64,000 bases of DNA from CADDZO01 sp035294145 (GTDB lineage: Bacteria; Chloroflexota; Dormibacteria; Dormibacterales; Dormibacteraceae): positions 3,492 through 67,491 of the forward strand of contig DATGLL010000142.1 in assembly GCA_035294145.1 (NCBI GenBank), read 5' to 3'. The notes under the pieces are model-generated. The model saw nothing but the letters and a program-made list of their open reading frames with translations, was not told where the DNA came from and ran no database searches. The position numbers and the translations under genes were made by a program. The first letter of the stretch is position 1; each line of letters begins with the position of its first letter. Shown here one piece after another: positions 1 to 7,960 of this stretch.

Positions 1-34
1 TCGCCACAACCGACTCCAAGCCTACGACCGGCCG

Positions 35-928
35 TCAGGCCCCGGCCTGGGCCCGCTCGACCAGTTCCGGCACCGCCCGCCGCGCCCGCTCCAGGTCCTC
101 CTGATACTTGAGCGCCGCGCCCAGGGTGGCGTCCACCAGCGCGGCGTCGATCTTGGTCGCCCCCAAGGCTGCCAGCGACCTTGCCCAGTCGAGCGTCTCG
201 GCCACCCCGGGGACCTTGTAGAGGTCCAAGTCGCGCAGCCCGTGGACCAAGGCCGTGACCTCGCGGGCAAGCTGCTCACTCGCCTCCGGAGCCCGGGCCC
301 GCACGATCGCCACCTCCTTCTCCAGGGTGGGATAGTCGATCCAATGGTAGAGACAGCGACGTTTGAGGGCGTCGTGGACCTCACGGGTTCGGTTGGAGGT
401 GATGACCACGAAGGGCACCTGCCGAGCCCGGATCGTCCCTAGCTCGGGGATCGTGATCTGGAAGTCGCTCAGCAGCTCGAGGAGGAAGGCCTCGAACTCC
501 TCGTCCGAGCGATCGATCTCGTCGATCAACAGCACGGGCGGGACCTGGTCATCGTTGTCGATGGCGTCGAGGAGCGGCCGGCGAAGCAGGAACTCGCGGC
601 TGAAGATCTCCCGCTCGGCCTGGTGACGGTCGTCGCCCTCGTGGAGGAGCCGGATGTGGAGCAACTGTCGAGGATAGTTCCACTCGTAGACCGCGTGGGC
701 CACGTCGATGCCCTCGTAGCACTGGAGCCGGATCAGCCGGGCGCCGAGGACCTCGGCCATGACCTTTGCTGCCTCGGTCTTCCCAACCCCTGCCTCTCCC
801 TCGATGAGCAGGGGCTTGCCGAGCTTGAGCGCCAGGAAGATGGCGGTGGCCAGCGGCCGATCGCTGATGTAGCGATGCTCGCCCAGGCGAGCGATGACCG
901 CCTCGATGCTGGTGGGAACGTTGGACAA
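35..928 (-). CDS. coxD: MoxR-family AAA+ ATPase (CoxD-like)
   Basis: This is a 297-residue AAA+ ATPase of the MoxR/CoxD type, which in carbon monoxide dehydrogenase clusters helps mature the molybdenum-copper or molybdenum active site. Visible motifs are Walker A GEAGVGKT at residues 44-51, Walker B LLIDEID near 133-139, and a sensor-1 region VITSNRTREVHDAL near 175. The start is a TTG codon; no ATG or GTG lies in frame nearby. It is the last gene of the minus-strand coxS-coxL-coxM series, about 90 nt after coxM, with a hairpin in the gap that may lower its expression. MoxR ATPases usually work with a VWA-domain partner (CoxE); that gene would lie beyond the left edge of the window. Family assignment is firm, the exact substrate is inferred from neighbours. 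Confidence 0.88.
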   Translation of the reverse strand: MSNVPTSIEAVIARLGEHRYISDRPLATAIFLALKLGKPLLIEGEAGVGKTEAAKVMAEVLGARLIRLQCYEGIDVAHAVYEWNYPRQLLHIRLLHEGDDRHQAEREIFSREFLLRRPLLDAIDNDDQVPPVLLIDEIDRSDEEFEAFLLELLSDFQITIPELGTIRARQVPFVVITSNRTREVHDALKRRCLYHWIDYPTLEKEVAIVRARAPEASEQLAREVTALVHGLRDLDLYKVPGVAETLDWARSLAALGATKIDAALVDATLGAALKYQEDLERARRAVPELVERAQAGA

Positions 929-979
929 CTCGATGGTAAGGGTACCCCCTCATCGGCCCGGAGTCGGGGCCGGGGCAAA

Positions 980-1007
980 GGGAGGCCCGGCTGAGGTCGG
1001 GCCTCCC
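980..1007 (-). terminator. Hairpin between coxM and moxR
   Basis: A perfect 10-bp inverted repeat, GGGAGGCCCG (980-989) and CGGGCCTCCC (998-1007) with an 8-nt loop, lies just downstream of the coxM stop on the minus strand. Only a short TTT run follows on that strand, so it may be a weak terminator or mRNA-stabilising hairpin rather than a full stop. It would let coxSLM be made in excess of the MoxR ATPase. Confidence 0.5.
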
Positions 1008-1016
1008 TCGCCAGGG

Positions 1017-1826
1017 CTACTGGGCCTGGAGGATGGCCCGCTTTGTGAGCACGCGGGCCAGGTGCTTCTTGTACTCCGGCGAGGCCCTCAGGTCACCGCT
1101 GGGCTCGAGGCCATCGGAGGCGTGCTCGGCCGCCTCCTCGGGTGACGCTCCTTGGGCCAGCGCCTGCTCCACGGCGTGGCAGCGCACGGCCGTGGGCCCA
1201 CAGTTGGTCAGGCCGACCCGCCAGCTGCCGTCGTCCATGCGCTGGGCACCGGCGGCGACGATGGCCCAGTCGAAGAGGCGCCGGCGGAACTTGACATACC
1301 GATGGGGGCCCCTGGCCACCGGGAACACCACCTCGCAGACGATCTCGTCGGGCTCAAGCGGAGTCGTGAAGAGGCCCTGGAAGAAGTCCCGGGCGGCGAA
1401 GCGTCGACGGTCGGTGACCACCTCGGCGTCCAGCATGACGGCGATGGTCGGGTAGTCGCCGGCCGAGTCGGCGTGGGCGATCACCCCACCGATGGTGCCC
1501 AGGTTTCGCACCTGGTTGTCCCCGACCTCGTCGGCGACCTCGGCCAGGAGGGGCAGGTTTTCCCGGATGGTCTGGTTCCGTTGGATCTCAACGTGGCGGG
1601 TTAAGGCCCCGATGCGCAAGCGTCCGTTCTCGAGCACGACGTAGTCCAGCTCGCGCACCCCGTTGATGTCCACCAGGGCCGAGGGCTGGGCCAGGCGCAG
1701 GCGCATGAGGGGGATCAGGCTGTGACCACCGGCCAGGACCTTGGCGTCCTCGCCGTACCGTCGCAGCAGCTCGCCCGCCTCCTGGACGGTCGTGGCGCGA
1801 GCGTACTCGAACGCAGCAGGGATCAT
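1017..1826 (-). CDS. coxM: Mo-hydroxylase FAD-binding medium subunit (CoxM family)
   Basis: This 269-residue protein is the FAD-binding subunit of a xanthine oxidase/CO dehydrogenase family enzyme; it passes electrons from the iron-sulfur subunit to the quinone or other acceptor. The start MIPAAFEYARATT is typical of the family. FAD-binding loops AGGHS (residues 32-36) and TIGGV (111-115) are present. The ATG overlaps the coxL stop by 4 nt (ATGA at 1823-1826), showing translational coupling. An open frame continues upstream of this start inside coxL, but the family N-terminus and the overlap decide the start. Substrate cannot be read from this subunit. Confidence 0.93.
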   Translation of the reverse strand: MIPAAFEYARATTVQEAGELLRRYGEDAKVLAGGHSLIPLMRLRLAQPSALVDINGVRELDYVVLENGRLRIGALTRHVEIQRNQTIRENLPLLAEVADEVGDNQVRNLGTIGGVIAHADSAGDYPTIAVMLDAEVVTDRRRFAARDFFQGLFTTPLEPDEIVCEVVFPVARGPHRYVKFRRRLFDWAIVAAGAQRMDDGSWRVGLTNCGPTAVRCHAVEQALAQGASPEEAAEHASDGLEPSGDLRASPEYKKHLARVLTKRAILQAQ

Positions 1827-4159
1827 GCCTTGGCCTCCTGCATCAACTTCCAGATCCGGTCCGGGCTGGCCGGCATGTCCACGTGCGCGATGCCGAGCGG
1901 GGCCAGGGCATCGCAGATGGCGTTGATGACCGCCGCGCTGGCGGCGATCGTCCCCGCCTCGCCGATCCCCTTCACCCCCAGCTCGTTGGTGGGCGACGGG
2001 GTGACGGTCCGGTCCAGCGTCATGGGCGGCATCTCGTTCGCCGTCGGCACCGCGTAGTCGAGCATGGTCCCCGTCCTCAGGGTGCCGTCCTCGGCGTACA
2101 CCACCTCCTCGTAGAGCGCCTGGGCGATGCCCTGGGCGACCCCTCCGTGGATCTGCCCCTCCACGATCATGGGGTTGATCACGTTGCCGCAATCGTCCAC
2201 GGCCACGTAGCGCAGGATCTTCACGTCTCCGGTCTCCCGGTCGACCTCGACCATGCAGACGTGAGCACCGAACGGCCACACGAAGTTGGAGGGATCGTAG
2301 TACGCCACCGCCTCCAGGCCGAGCTCCATCCCCTCCGGCAGCCCCGCCCCGTAGGCCGCGAAGGCGATCTCCTGAATCGACTTGCGCCGCTCAGGGCTGC
2401 CCTTGACGTAGAAGTGGCCCTGGTCGAAGACCACGTCCTCCTCGGCCGCCTCCAAAACGTGGGCGGCGATCCTCCTCGCCTTGTCGCGCACCCGCTTGGC
2501 CGCGGTCAGGAGCGCCATGCCCCCGACCGCCAGCGAGCGGCTGCCATAGGTGCCGTACCCGAACGAGGGACCCTCGGCGGTGTCCCCGTGCCGGATCTCG
2601 ACCTGATCGTAGGGGATGCCCAGGGTGTCGGCCACGATCTGGGCGAAGGTGGTGTCATGACCCTGGCCGTGGGAGTGGGTGCCCACGTAGCAGGTCACCG
2701 AGCCGGTCGGGAAGACCCGAACCTGGGCCGACTCGGTCAGCGCCATGCCACCGGTGGCCGGGGCGGTGGCGGCGCTGGGGCCGAAGCCGCAGATCTCGAT
2801 CCAGGTCGAGAGCCCGACACCCAGCAGCCGACCCTGGGCTCGGCCCGCCTCCTGCTCGCGCCGGAACTGCTCGTAGCCGGCGATCTGCAGGGCTTTGTCC
2901 AGCGCCCCGGCGTAGTTGCCGGAGTCGTAGACCAGGCCGAACGGGTTGGTGTGCGGGAACTCGGTGATGAAGTTCTTGCGCCGGACCTCGGCCGGGTCCA
3001 TCCCAATCTCCCGGGCGAAGCGGTCGACCATCCGCTCGACCAGGTGGGTGGCCTCCGGCCGCCCCGCGCCCCGGTAGGGGTCCGTGGGCACCTTGTTGGT
3101 GAGCACCCCGACGGTGCGGGACGCCACCTGCTTCCACACATAGGCGCCGGGCAGCAGACAGGCGCAGGCCTGGAAGGCGCCGAAGGTGCCGACGTAGGCG
3201 CCGATGTCCAGGTACTGCGTGATCCTGAGGCCGAGCAGCTTGCCGTCACGGTTGCCGGCGATGGCCACGTCGTAGTACTGCCCTCGACCGTGGGTGGCGT
3301 TCTGAAGGTTCTCGGTCCGGCTCTCGGTCCACTTGACGGGCCGGCCCAGCAGCTTGGCCGCCGCCGGGACCAGGTAGTCCTCGGGGTAGGGGCTGATCTT
3401 GCTGCCGAAGCCCCCGCCGACGTCGGGGGCGATGACCCGGAAGCGGCTCTCGGGGATGCCCAGGGCACCGCCCACGAAAAGCCGGATGAAGTGAGGGCTC
3501 TGGCTGGACATCCAGACCGTCATGGTCTCGTCCCCGGGGTGCCACTCGGCCAGGATGGCCCGTGGCTCCATGGGGGTGGGGGCCAACCGCTGCTGGTAGA
3601 TGCGCTGCTCGACCACCACCTCCGCCTCGGCGAAGGCGGCGTCGGCGTCCGGGCTGAAGGTGAGGTCCCAGCCGATGTTGTCCGGCCCCCCCTCGTGGAC
3701 GGTGGGGCTTCCCGGCTGCATCGCCCGCTCGATGTCCATCACCGCGGGCAGCGGCTCCCAGTCGACCTGGACCAGCTGGGCCGCGTCGGCGGCCTGGTAG
3801 CGGTCCTCGGCGATCACGACCGCCACCGGCTCGCCCTGGAAGCAGGCCTCGCGCTCCACGATCGGGAAGCGCTCGGGGGCCTGCTTCTTCTCGGGCACGA
3901 AGGCCGGGGCGACCGGCATGACGCCGGCGATGACCGGCTTGAAGTCCGTCGCCGTGAGCACGGCCACCACGCCGGGGGCCTGGCGGGCGGCGGAGACGTC
4001 GATGGAGCGGATGCGGGCGTGCGCGTAGGGGCTCCGCACCACCGCCATGTGGGCGGTGTGGGGCCGCACGAAGTCGTCCGTGTAGCGTCCCTGGCCTCGC
4101 ACCAGACGGGGGTCCTCCCGTCGATGGATGCGAGCGCCGACCATGGTGGTGATCGCCAT
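1823..4159 (-). CDS. coxL: Mo-hydroxylase large subunit, form II CoxL-like
   Basis: This 778-residue protein is the molybdopterin-binding catalytic subunit of a CO dehydrogenase/xanthine oxidase family enzyme. Visible features are VGGGFGSK (247-254) for cofactor binding, an active-site loop PYRGAGR (361-367) and GIGEAGT near residue 734, whose Glu is the family's catalytic base. Form I CO dehydrogenases carry AYxCSFR with a copper-binding Cys; this protein has the form II loop (AYRGAGR) with the first Ala replaced by Pro and no Cys. The S-L-M gene order is also that of form II clusters. CO oxidation is therefore unproven; an aromatic N-heterocycle, purine or aldehyde substrate is equally possible. 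It follows coxS by 3 nt. Confidence 0.93.
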   Translation of the reverse strand: MAITTMVGARIHRREDPRLVRGQGRYTDDFVRPHTAHMAVVRSPYAHARIRSIDVSAARQAPGVVAVLTATDFKPVIAGVMPVAPAFVPEKKQAPERFPIVEREACFQGEPVAVVIAEDRYQAADAAQLVQVDWEPLPAVMDIERAMQPGSPTVHEGGPDNIGWDLTFSPDADAAFAEAEVVVEQRIYQQRLAPTPMEPRAILAEWHPGDETMTVWMSSQSPHFIRLFVGGALGIPESRFRVIAPDVGGGFGSKISPYPEDYLVPAAAKLLGRPVKWTESRTENLQNATHGRGQYYDVAIAGNRDGKLLGLRITQYLDIGAYVGTFGAFQACACLLPGAYVWKQVASRTVGVLTNKVPTDPYRGAGRPEATHLVERMVDRFAREIGMDPAEVRRKNFITEFPHTNPFGLVYDSGNYAGALDKALQIAGYEQFRREQEAGRAQGRLLGVGLSTWIEICGFGPSAATAPATGGMALTESAQVRVFPTGSVTCYVGTHSHGQGHDTTFAQIVADTLGIPYDQVEIRHGDTAEGPSFGYGTYGSRSLAVGGMALLTAAKRVRDKARRIAAHVLEAAEEDVVFDQGHFYVKGSPERRKSIQEIAFAAYGAGLPEGMELGLEAVAYYDPSNFVWPFGAHVCMVEVDRETGDVKILRYVAVDDCGNVINPMIVEGQIHGGVAQGIAQALYEEVVYAEDGTLRTGTMLDYAVPTANEMPPMTLDRTVTPSPTNELGVKGIGEAGTIAASAAVINAICDALAPLGIAHVDMPASPDRIWKLMQEAKA

Positions 4160-4162
4160 GTC

Positions 4163-4663
4163 CTACTCTCCAGCCGCCCCGACAGCGGTCGCTCCCGCCA
4201 TCTTGCGGGCGGCGCTCTGGACCGCCTTGACGATGTTCACGTACCCGGTGCAGCGGCAGAGGTTGCCCTCCAGGCCCTTGCGGATCTCCTCCTCGGTCGG
4301 GTTCGGGTTCTGATCGAGGAGGTAGGCCGCGGCCATGATGAAGCCAGGCGTGCAGTAGCCGCATTGCAGCCCGTGCTCGTCCCAGAAGGCCTGCTGGATG
4401 GGGTGCAGGGTCCCATCCGGGGCGGCCAGGCCCTCGATGGTCCGGATCTCGTGGCCGTCGGCCTGGACCGCGAACATGGTGCAAGACTTGATGGCCTTGC
4501 CGTCGAGCAGGACCGTGCAGGCCCCGCACTGGCTCGTGTCGCACCCGATGTGCGTCCCGGTCAGGCCCGCCACGTCTCGGATGTAGTGGACCAGCAGGAG
4601 CCTTGGCTCGACCTCGTCCTCCCGCTGCTTGCCGTTGATGACGACGGAGACCCTGTGCTTCAT
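4163..4663 (-). CDS. coxS: Mo-hydroxylase [2Fe-2S] small subunit (CoxS family)
   Basis: This 166-residue protein carries the two [2Fe-2S] clusters of the Mo-hydroxylase. Cys41, Cys46, Cys49 and Cys61 form the plant-ferredoxin-type cluster, and Cys101, Cys104, Cys136 and Cys138 form the C-terminal four-helix cluster. The family start MKHRVSVVINGK is preceded by GGAGGAG at ideal spacing, so the start at 4663 is preferred over a codon 16 residues earlier. It is the first gene of the operon, and the 290 bp upstream contain repeat elements that could bind a regulator. Confidence 0.95.
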   Translation of the reverse strand: MKHRVSVVINGKQREDEVEPRLLLVHYIRDVAGLTGTHIGCDTSQCGACTVLLDGKAIKSCTMFAVQADGHEIRTIEGLAAPDGTLHPIQQAFWDEHGLQCGYCTPGFIMAAAYLLDQNPNPTEEEIRKGLEGNLCRCTGYVNIVKAVQSAARKMAGATAVGAAGE

Positions 4664-4743
4664 GCAGCTCCTCCAGGATTCAAGACCGCCGAGAGATGAC
4701 CGGCAGGGCACGTTGCCGTGTCGGAGCCGGAGACAACATCACC

Positions 4744-4802
4744 CGTGACATCACCTTAGAAGTCCCACCGCTCACTGGGAAGTCCCACCGTCCGCTGTCA
4801 CG
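4744..4802. promoter_or_regulatory. Direct repeats nested in an inverted repeat upstream of coxS
   Basis: Two identical 12-mers GAAGTCCCACCG lie at 4759-4770 and 4779-4790, exactly 20 bp apart, about two helical turns. They are enclosed by an inverted repeat, CGTGACA at 4744-4750 and TGTCACG at 4796-4802. The element lies between the divergent coxS and amidase genes. On the minus strand TATACT (complement of 4815-4820) could serve as a -10 box for coxSLM, placing the repeats just downstream of the transcription start. This looks like an operator; the cognate regulator is unknown. Confidence 0.5.
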
Positions 4803-4956
4803 TAGCGCGCCGTCAGTATATTCAGGAGCTGGTGACACTGGCCCGTTCTGAACTGCTGACGGAGCCGGCCGGGCGGTCTGCCCGGGGGCGGCGGCCGCCG
4901 ACGGCCGGCAGCCACACGCCATCGCCGGAGGCCGAGTCCCGTCCGAGGGCTGGACG

Positions 4957-6222
4957 ATGACCCCTGCCGAGGCGAGGGTGCGCATCCGACAGCGGTCGGG
5001 TCTGAACGCCTTCATCTCCCTCACCGACGAGGACGGCCAGGGGCCGGTGGTGGCGGTGAAGGACCTGGTCGACGTCCGGGGCACGGTGACCACCGCCGGC
5101 TCCCGGCTCCTGCCCGCCGTGCCCGCCGAGGACGACGCGCCGGTGATCGCGCGCATGCGGCAGTTCGGCTGCGTCGTGATCGGAAAGACCAACCTCCACG
5201 AGTGGGCGTTCGGGCTCACCAGCGAGAACCCCCACTACGGCCCCGTTCGCAACCCCCTCGACCCGAGCCGGGTCGCGGGCGGCTCCTCGGGTGGGTCGGC
5301 GGCGGCGGTGGCAGCTGGCCTCTGCGACTGGGCGCTGGGCACCGACACCGGCGGCTCGATCCGGGTTCCCGCGGCCCTCTGCGGCGTGGTCGGCTTCAAA
5401 CCCACCGTGGGCACCGTCGACACCGAGGGAGTCGTCCCGCTGAGCCGCACCCTGGACACGCTGGGGCCTCTGGCCCCTGACGTCCGGGGCGCGGCCCGGG
5501 CCTTGGAGATGATGTCCGAGTTGACCGGCCTGGTCCCGGAGCGGATCCCACCACGAGAGCGATTGCGGATCGCCGTGCCCGAGGGCTGGGACGACGATCT
5601 CCGACCGGAGATCGAGCTGGCCTGGCGGGCGGCAAGCGAGGGGCTGCCCCGGATCCCTCTGCCGGAGCGAGGGCGCCTGGTCGACTGCGGCCGTACGATC
5701 CTGTTCGCGGAGGCGGCGGCCTTCCATCGCCGTCGGCTGGAGCGCCACGCCGAGGGGTTCGGGGCCGACGTCCTGGCCCTGCTCCGACAGGCTCAGCAGG
5801 TGAGCCGGGAAGAGTACCGGGCGGCGCTGCTCGAGCAGTCGCGTCTACGGCTTGAGGTGGAGGCCGCCATGCAGGACTGGGACGCCCTGCTGCTCCCCGC
5901 GACCCGTGGGCCTGCGCCCCGGATCGGAGCTGCCCACGATCGTGGCTTGCTCTCCGACACCACCCGGCCCTTCAACACCACCGGGCAGCCGGTGATCGCG
6001 CTTCCCGCCCCGCTCCCAGACGACGCCGGGCTGCCGGTGGGCGTGCAGGTGGTCGGCCACTTCGGGGAAGAGGGGAGGCTGGTGCAGGTGGCCTTGGCGC
6101 TCGAGGCCGCCTTCGCCGCCCGGCGCGCCTCCGCCGCGGGAGGCGAGACGCCCATTCCCCACCGTCCCGAGCAGGACCGCCCACCCAGATCAGAGGCGGC
6201 CCAAAGGCCAGGATCCCTCTAG
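4957..6222 (+). CDS. Amidase (amidase-signature family)
   Basis: This 421-residue enzyme belongs to the amidase-signature hydrolases, which cleave carboxamides with a Ser-cisSer-Lys triad. Lys35 (in VAVKDLVD), the GGSSGGS loop at 108-114 and the nucleophile Ser134 in GTDTGGSIR are all present, so it should be active. It is shorter than GatA and has no Glu-tRNA amidotransferase partners nearby, so GatA is unlikely. It diverges from the Mo-hydroxylase operon and is followed by a Liv-type transporter, suggesting that it hydrolyses an imported amide or a ring-opened product. Substrate is not predictable. Confidence 0.88.
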   Translation: MTPAEARVRIRQRSGLNAFISLTDEDGQGPVVAVKDLVDVRGTVTTAGSRLLPAVPAEDDAPVIARMRQFGCVVIGKTNLHEWAFGLTSENPHYGPVRNPLDPSRVAGGSSGGSAAAVAAGLCDWALGTDTGGSIRVPAALCGVVGFKPTVGTVDTEGVVPLSRTLDTLGPLAPDVRGAARALEMMSELTGLVPERIPPRERLRIAVPEGWDDDLRPEIELAWRAASEGLPRIPLPERGRLVDCGRTILFAEAAAFHRRRLERHAEGFGADVLALLRQAQQVSREEYRAALLEQSRLRLEVEAAMQDWDALLLPATRGPAPRIGAAHDRGLLSDTTRPFNTTGQPVIALPAPLPDDAGLPVGVQVVGHFGEEGRLVQVALALEAAFAARRASAAGGETPIPHRPEQDRPPRSEAAQRPGSL

Positions 6223-6319
6223 AATCAGGCCACCTCGCCAGGATGGCCCGAGCGCCGGGGGAGCAAGGCCCAGGGAGCTCAAGAACGTCAGCCCGGGGAG
6301 GTTCACAGGAGGGGAGGCC

Positions 6320-6454
6320 GTGAAGCGGAGAAGCCACGTGGCGAAGCGATCCATGCCGTTCGTCGTCGCCGGCGCCTTCGTTCGCGACCCTGGCCAAGCG
6401 GTCCCGCCCAAGGCTGGGGCATCCGCCCCATCGAGCCGGAGCGATGCGCCCTAA
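6320..6454 (+). pseudogene. 44-codon ORF with signal-peptide-like start; possible remnant of a substrate-binding protein gene
   Basis: A GTG codon preceded by a strong Shine-Dalgarno (AGGAGGGGAGG) opens a 44-codon frame. The product begins with basic residues (VKRRSHVAKR), then a short hydrophobic stretch MPFVVAGAFV, and ends at TAA inside livG, overlapping its start by 11 nt. Such a start resembles the secretion signal of actinobacterial Liv-type binding proteins, the one component missing from this transporter cluster. It may be what is left after deletion of livJ/K, or a leader ORF that couples translation to livG. Evidence is positional and compositional only. Confidence 0.4.
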
Positions 6455-7253
6455 CGCAGGGGCGGCGAGCGGGGAAGCGGTGCTGGAGGCGCAGGGCCTG
6501 ACCCGTCGGTTCGGCGGGGTGGTGGCGGTGGACGACGTCTCGGTCCGGGTCGGGGCCGGCGAGCTCGCCGGCGTCATCGGTCCCAACGGAGCCGGCAAGT
6601 CCACGCTCTTCCACCTGATCGCCGGCCACCTCCGACCTCACCGCGGTCGGATCTCATGGGTCGGGCAGGACATCACCCGGCAGCCCCCGGAACGACGGGC
6701 CCGGCTCGGCATCGCCATCGCCTTTCAGGCGGTGCGCCTCTTCCGGGGCATGACCGTGCTGGAGAACGTCATGGTGGGGGCGCACGCCTGGACCCACCAC
6801 GGCTTCTGGGAGGCGTTCCTACGGCTGCCTCGGCACCGGCGTGAGGAGCGGGAGATCCGGGCCTCGGCCGAGCGGGCGCTCGCCCGGACCGGCCTTGAGG
6901 AGACGGCCGGCCGTCTGGCCGAGTCGCTTCCCCTCGGCCAACAGCGCACGGTGCAGATCGCCCGCGCCCTCTGCGCCAACCCTCGTCTCCTGCTCCTCGA
7001 CGAGCCGGCCTCGGGGCTGCGGGCCGGGGAGCGAGAGCGGCTGGCGGAGCTCCTGCGGGGACTCGAGCAGGAGGGGCTGTCCATGCTGCTCGTGGAGCAT
7101 GACGTGGCCTTCGTGACCGGCCTGGCCAACCGGATCACCGTGTTGGACCATGGTCGCGTGATCGCCGAGGGGCCGGCGGAGCAGATCCGCGACGACCCCG
7201 CGGTGATCACCGCCTACCTGGGCCGAACTCGGGAGCGTGCCAACGGTGCTTGA
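6444..7253 (+). CDS. livG: Branched-chain amino-acid-type ABC transporter ATPase (LivG)
   Basis: This 269-residue cytoplasmic ATPase powers a Liv/HAAT-family importer. It has Walker A GPNGAGKST (46-54), a LivG-style signature loop LPLGQQ in place of LSGGQ, Walker B LLLLDEPASG and the C-terminal LivG extension IRDDPAVITAYLG. It opens a livG-livF-livH-livM run with overlaps between adjacent genes. Such systems import branched-chain amino acids, amides, urea or aromatic acids; the amidase upstream favours an amide or related nitrogen compound. Confidence 0.92.
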   Translation: MRPNAGAASGEAVLEAQGLTRRFGGVVAVDDVSVRVGAGELAGVIGPNGAGKSTLFHLIAGHLRPHRGRISWVGQDITRQPPERRARLGIAIAFQAVRLFRGMTVLENVMVGAHAWTHHGFWEAFLRLPRHRREEREIRASAERALARTGLEETAGRLAESLPLGQQRTVQIARALCANPRLLLLDEPASGLRAGERERLAELLRGLEQEGLSMLLVEHDVAFVTGLANRITVLDHGRVIAEGPAEQIRDDPAVITAYLGRTRERANGA

Positions 7254-7932
7254 GGTCGATAACCTGGTCGTCCGTTACGGGCAGGCCACCGCCCTGGACG
7301 GCGTCAGCCTGCGGGTCGAGCGGGGCGAGATGGTGGCCCTGGTCGGCCCCAACGGAGCCGGCAAGTCCACGCTGCTCAACACGATCTCAGGGTTGATCAC
7401 GCCGGCGGAGGGGAGCTACCGAGTGACGGGCAGGCTGGCCCAGGTGCCGGAGGGCCGGCAGCTCTTCGCCAACATGACGGTCGAGGACAACCTGCGGCTG
7501 GGCGCTTGGCGGGTTCGAGATCGGGACTGTCGTCGCATCTACGACCTCTTCCCGCAGCTCGGGGGGCTCCGCCACCGGCTGGCCGGGACGCTGTCCGGGG
7601 GTGAGCAACAGATGGTGGCCGTGGGTCGGGCCTTGATGGCCCAGCCCGACCTGCTGGCCGTGGACGAACTCTCGCTGGGCCTGGCGCCCCGGGTGGTGGA
7701 CACGCTGGCGGAGCACCTGGTCCAGCTCAATCGGGAGACAGGCATGGCCATCTTGCTGGTTGAGCAGAACGCTCGCCTCGCCCTCGAGCTCTGCCCTCGA
7801 GCCTACGTGCTGGAGGCGGGCCGAATCGCCGTCAGTGGCACCTCCGAGGAGCTCAGCCGGACGGCGGCGGTGCGGGCCGCCTACCTGGGCGGTGCGGCGG
7901 ACGAGATCGTGGGGTCGCCGAACCAGCCATGA
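7237..7932 (+). CDS. livF: Branched-chain amino-acid-type ABC transporter ATPase (LivF)
   Basis: This 231-residue second ATPase of the Liv-type importer has Walker A GPNGAGKST, signature LSGGEQQ and the LivF hallmark LSLGLAP after Walker B. Walker B reads LAVDELSLGLAP, so the usual DEP is DEL, but the catalytic Glu is kept. The GTG start overlaps livG by 17 nt; a second GTG nine bases later is also possible. It pairs with LivG on the two permeases that follow. Confidence 0.92.
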   Translation: MPTVLEVDNLVVRYGQATALDGVSLRVERGEMVALVGPNGAGKSTLLNTISGLITPAEGSYRVTGRLAQVPEGRQLFANMTVEDNLRLGAWRVRDRDCRRIYDLFPQLGGLRHRLAGTLSGGEQQMVAVGRALMAQPDLLAVDELSLGLAPRVVDTLAEHLVQLNRETGMAILLVEQNARLALELCPRAYVLEAGRIAVSGTSEELSRTAAVRAAYLGGAADEIVGSPNQP

Positions 7933-7960
7933 TCGGACGAGATCGGGGTCGGCCGGCGCC

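Noticed and set aside
1823..4159. Form I (true) carbon monoxide dehydrogenase
   Set aside because: The active-site loop lacks the Cys of AYxCSFR and gene order is S-L-M, so only a form II assignment is justified.
1883..4699. A 938-codon open frame on the plus strand
   Set aside because: It is antisense to coxL and coxS, rich in His/Gly/Arg/Val from codon complementarity, and has no recognisable domain. Long antisense frames are expected at this GC content.
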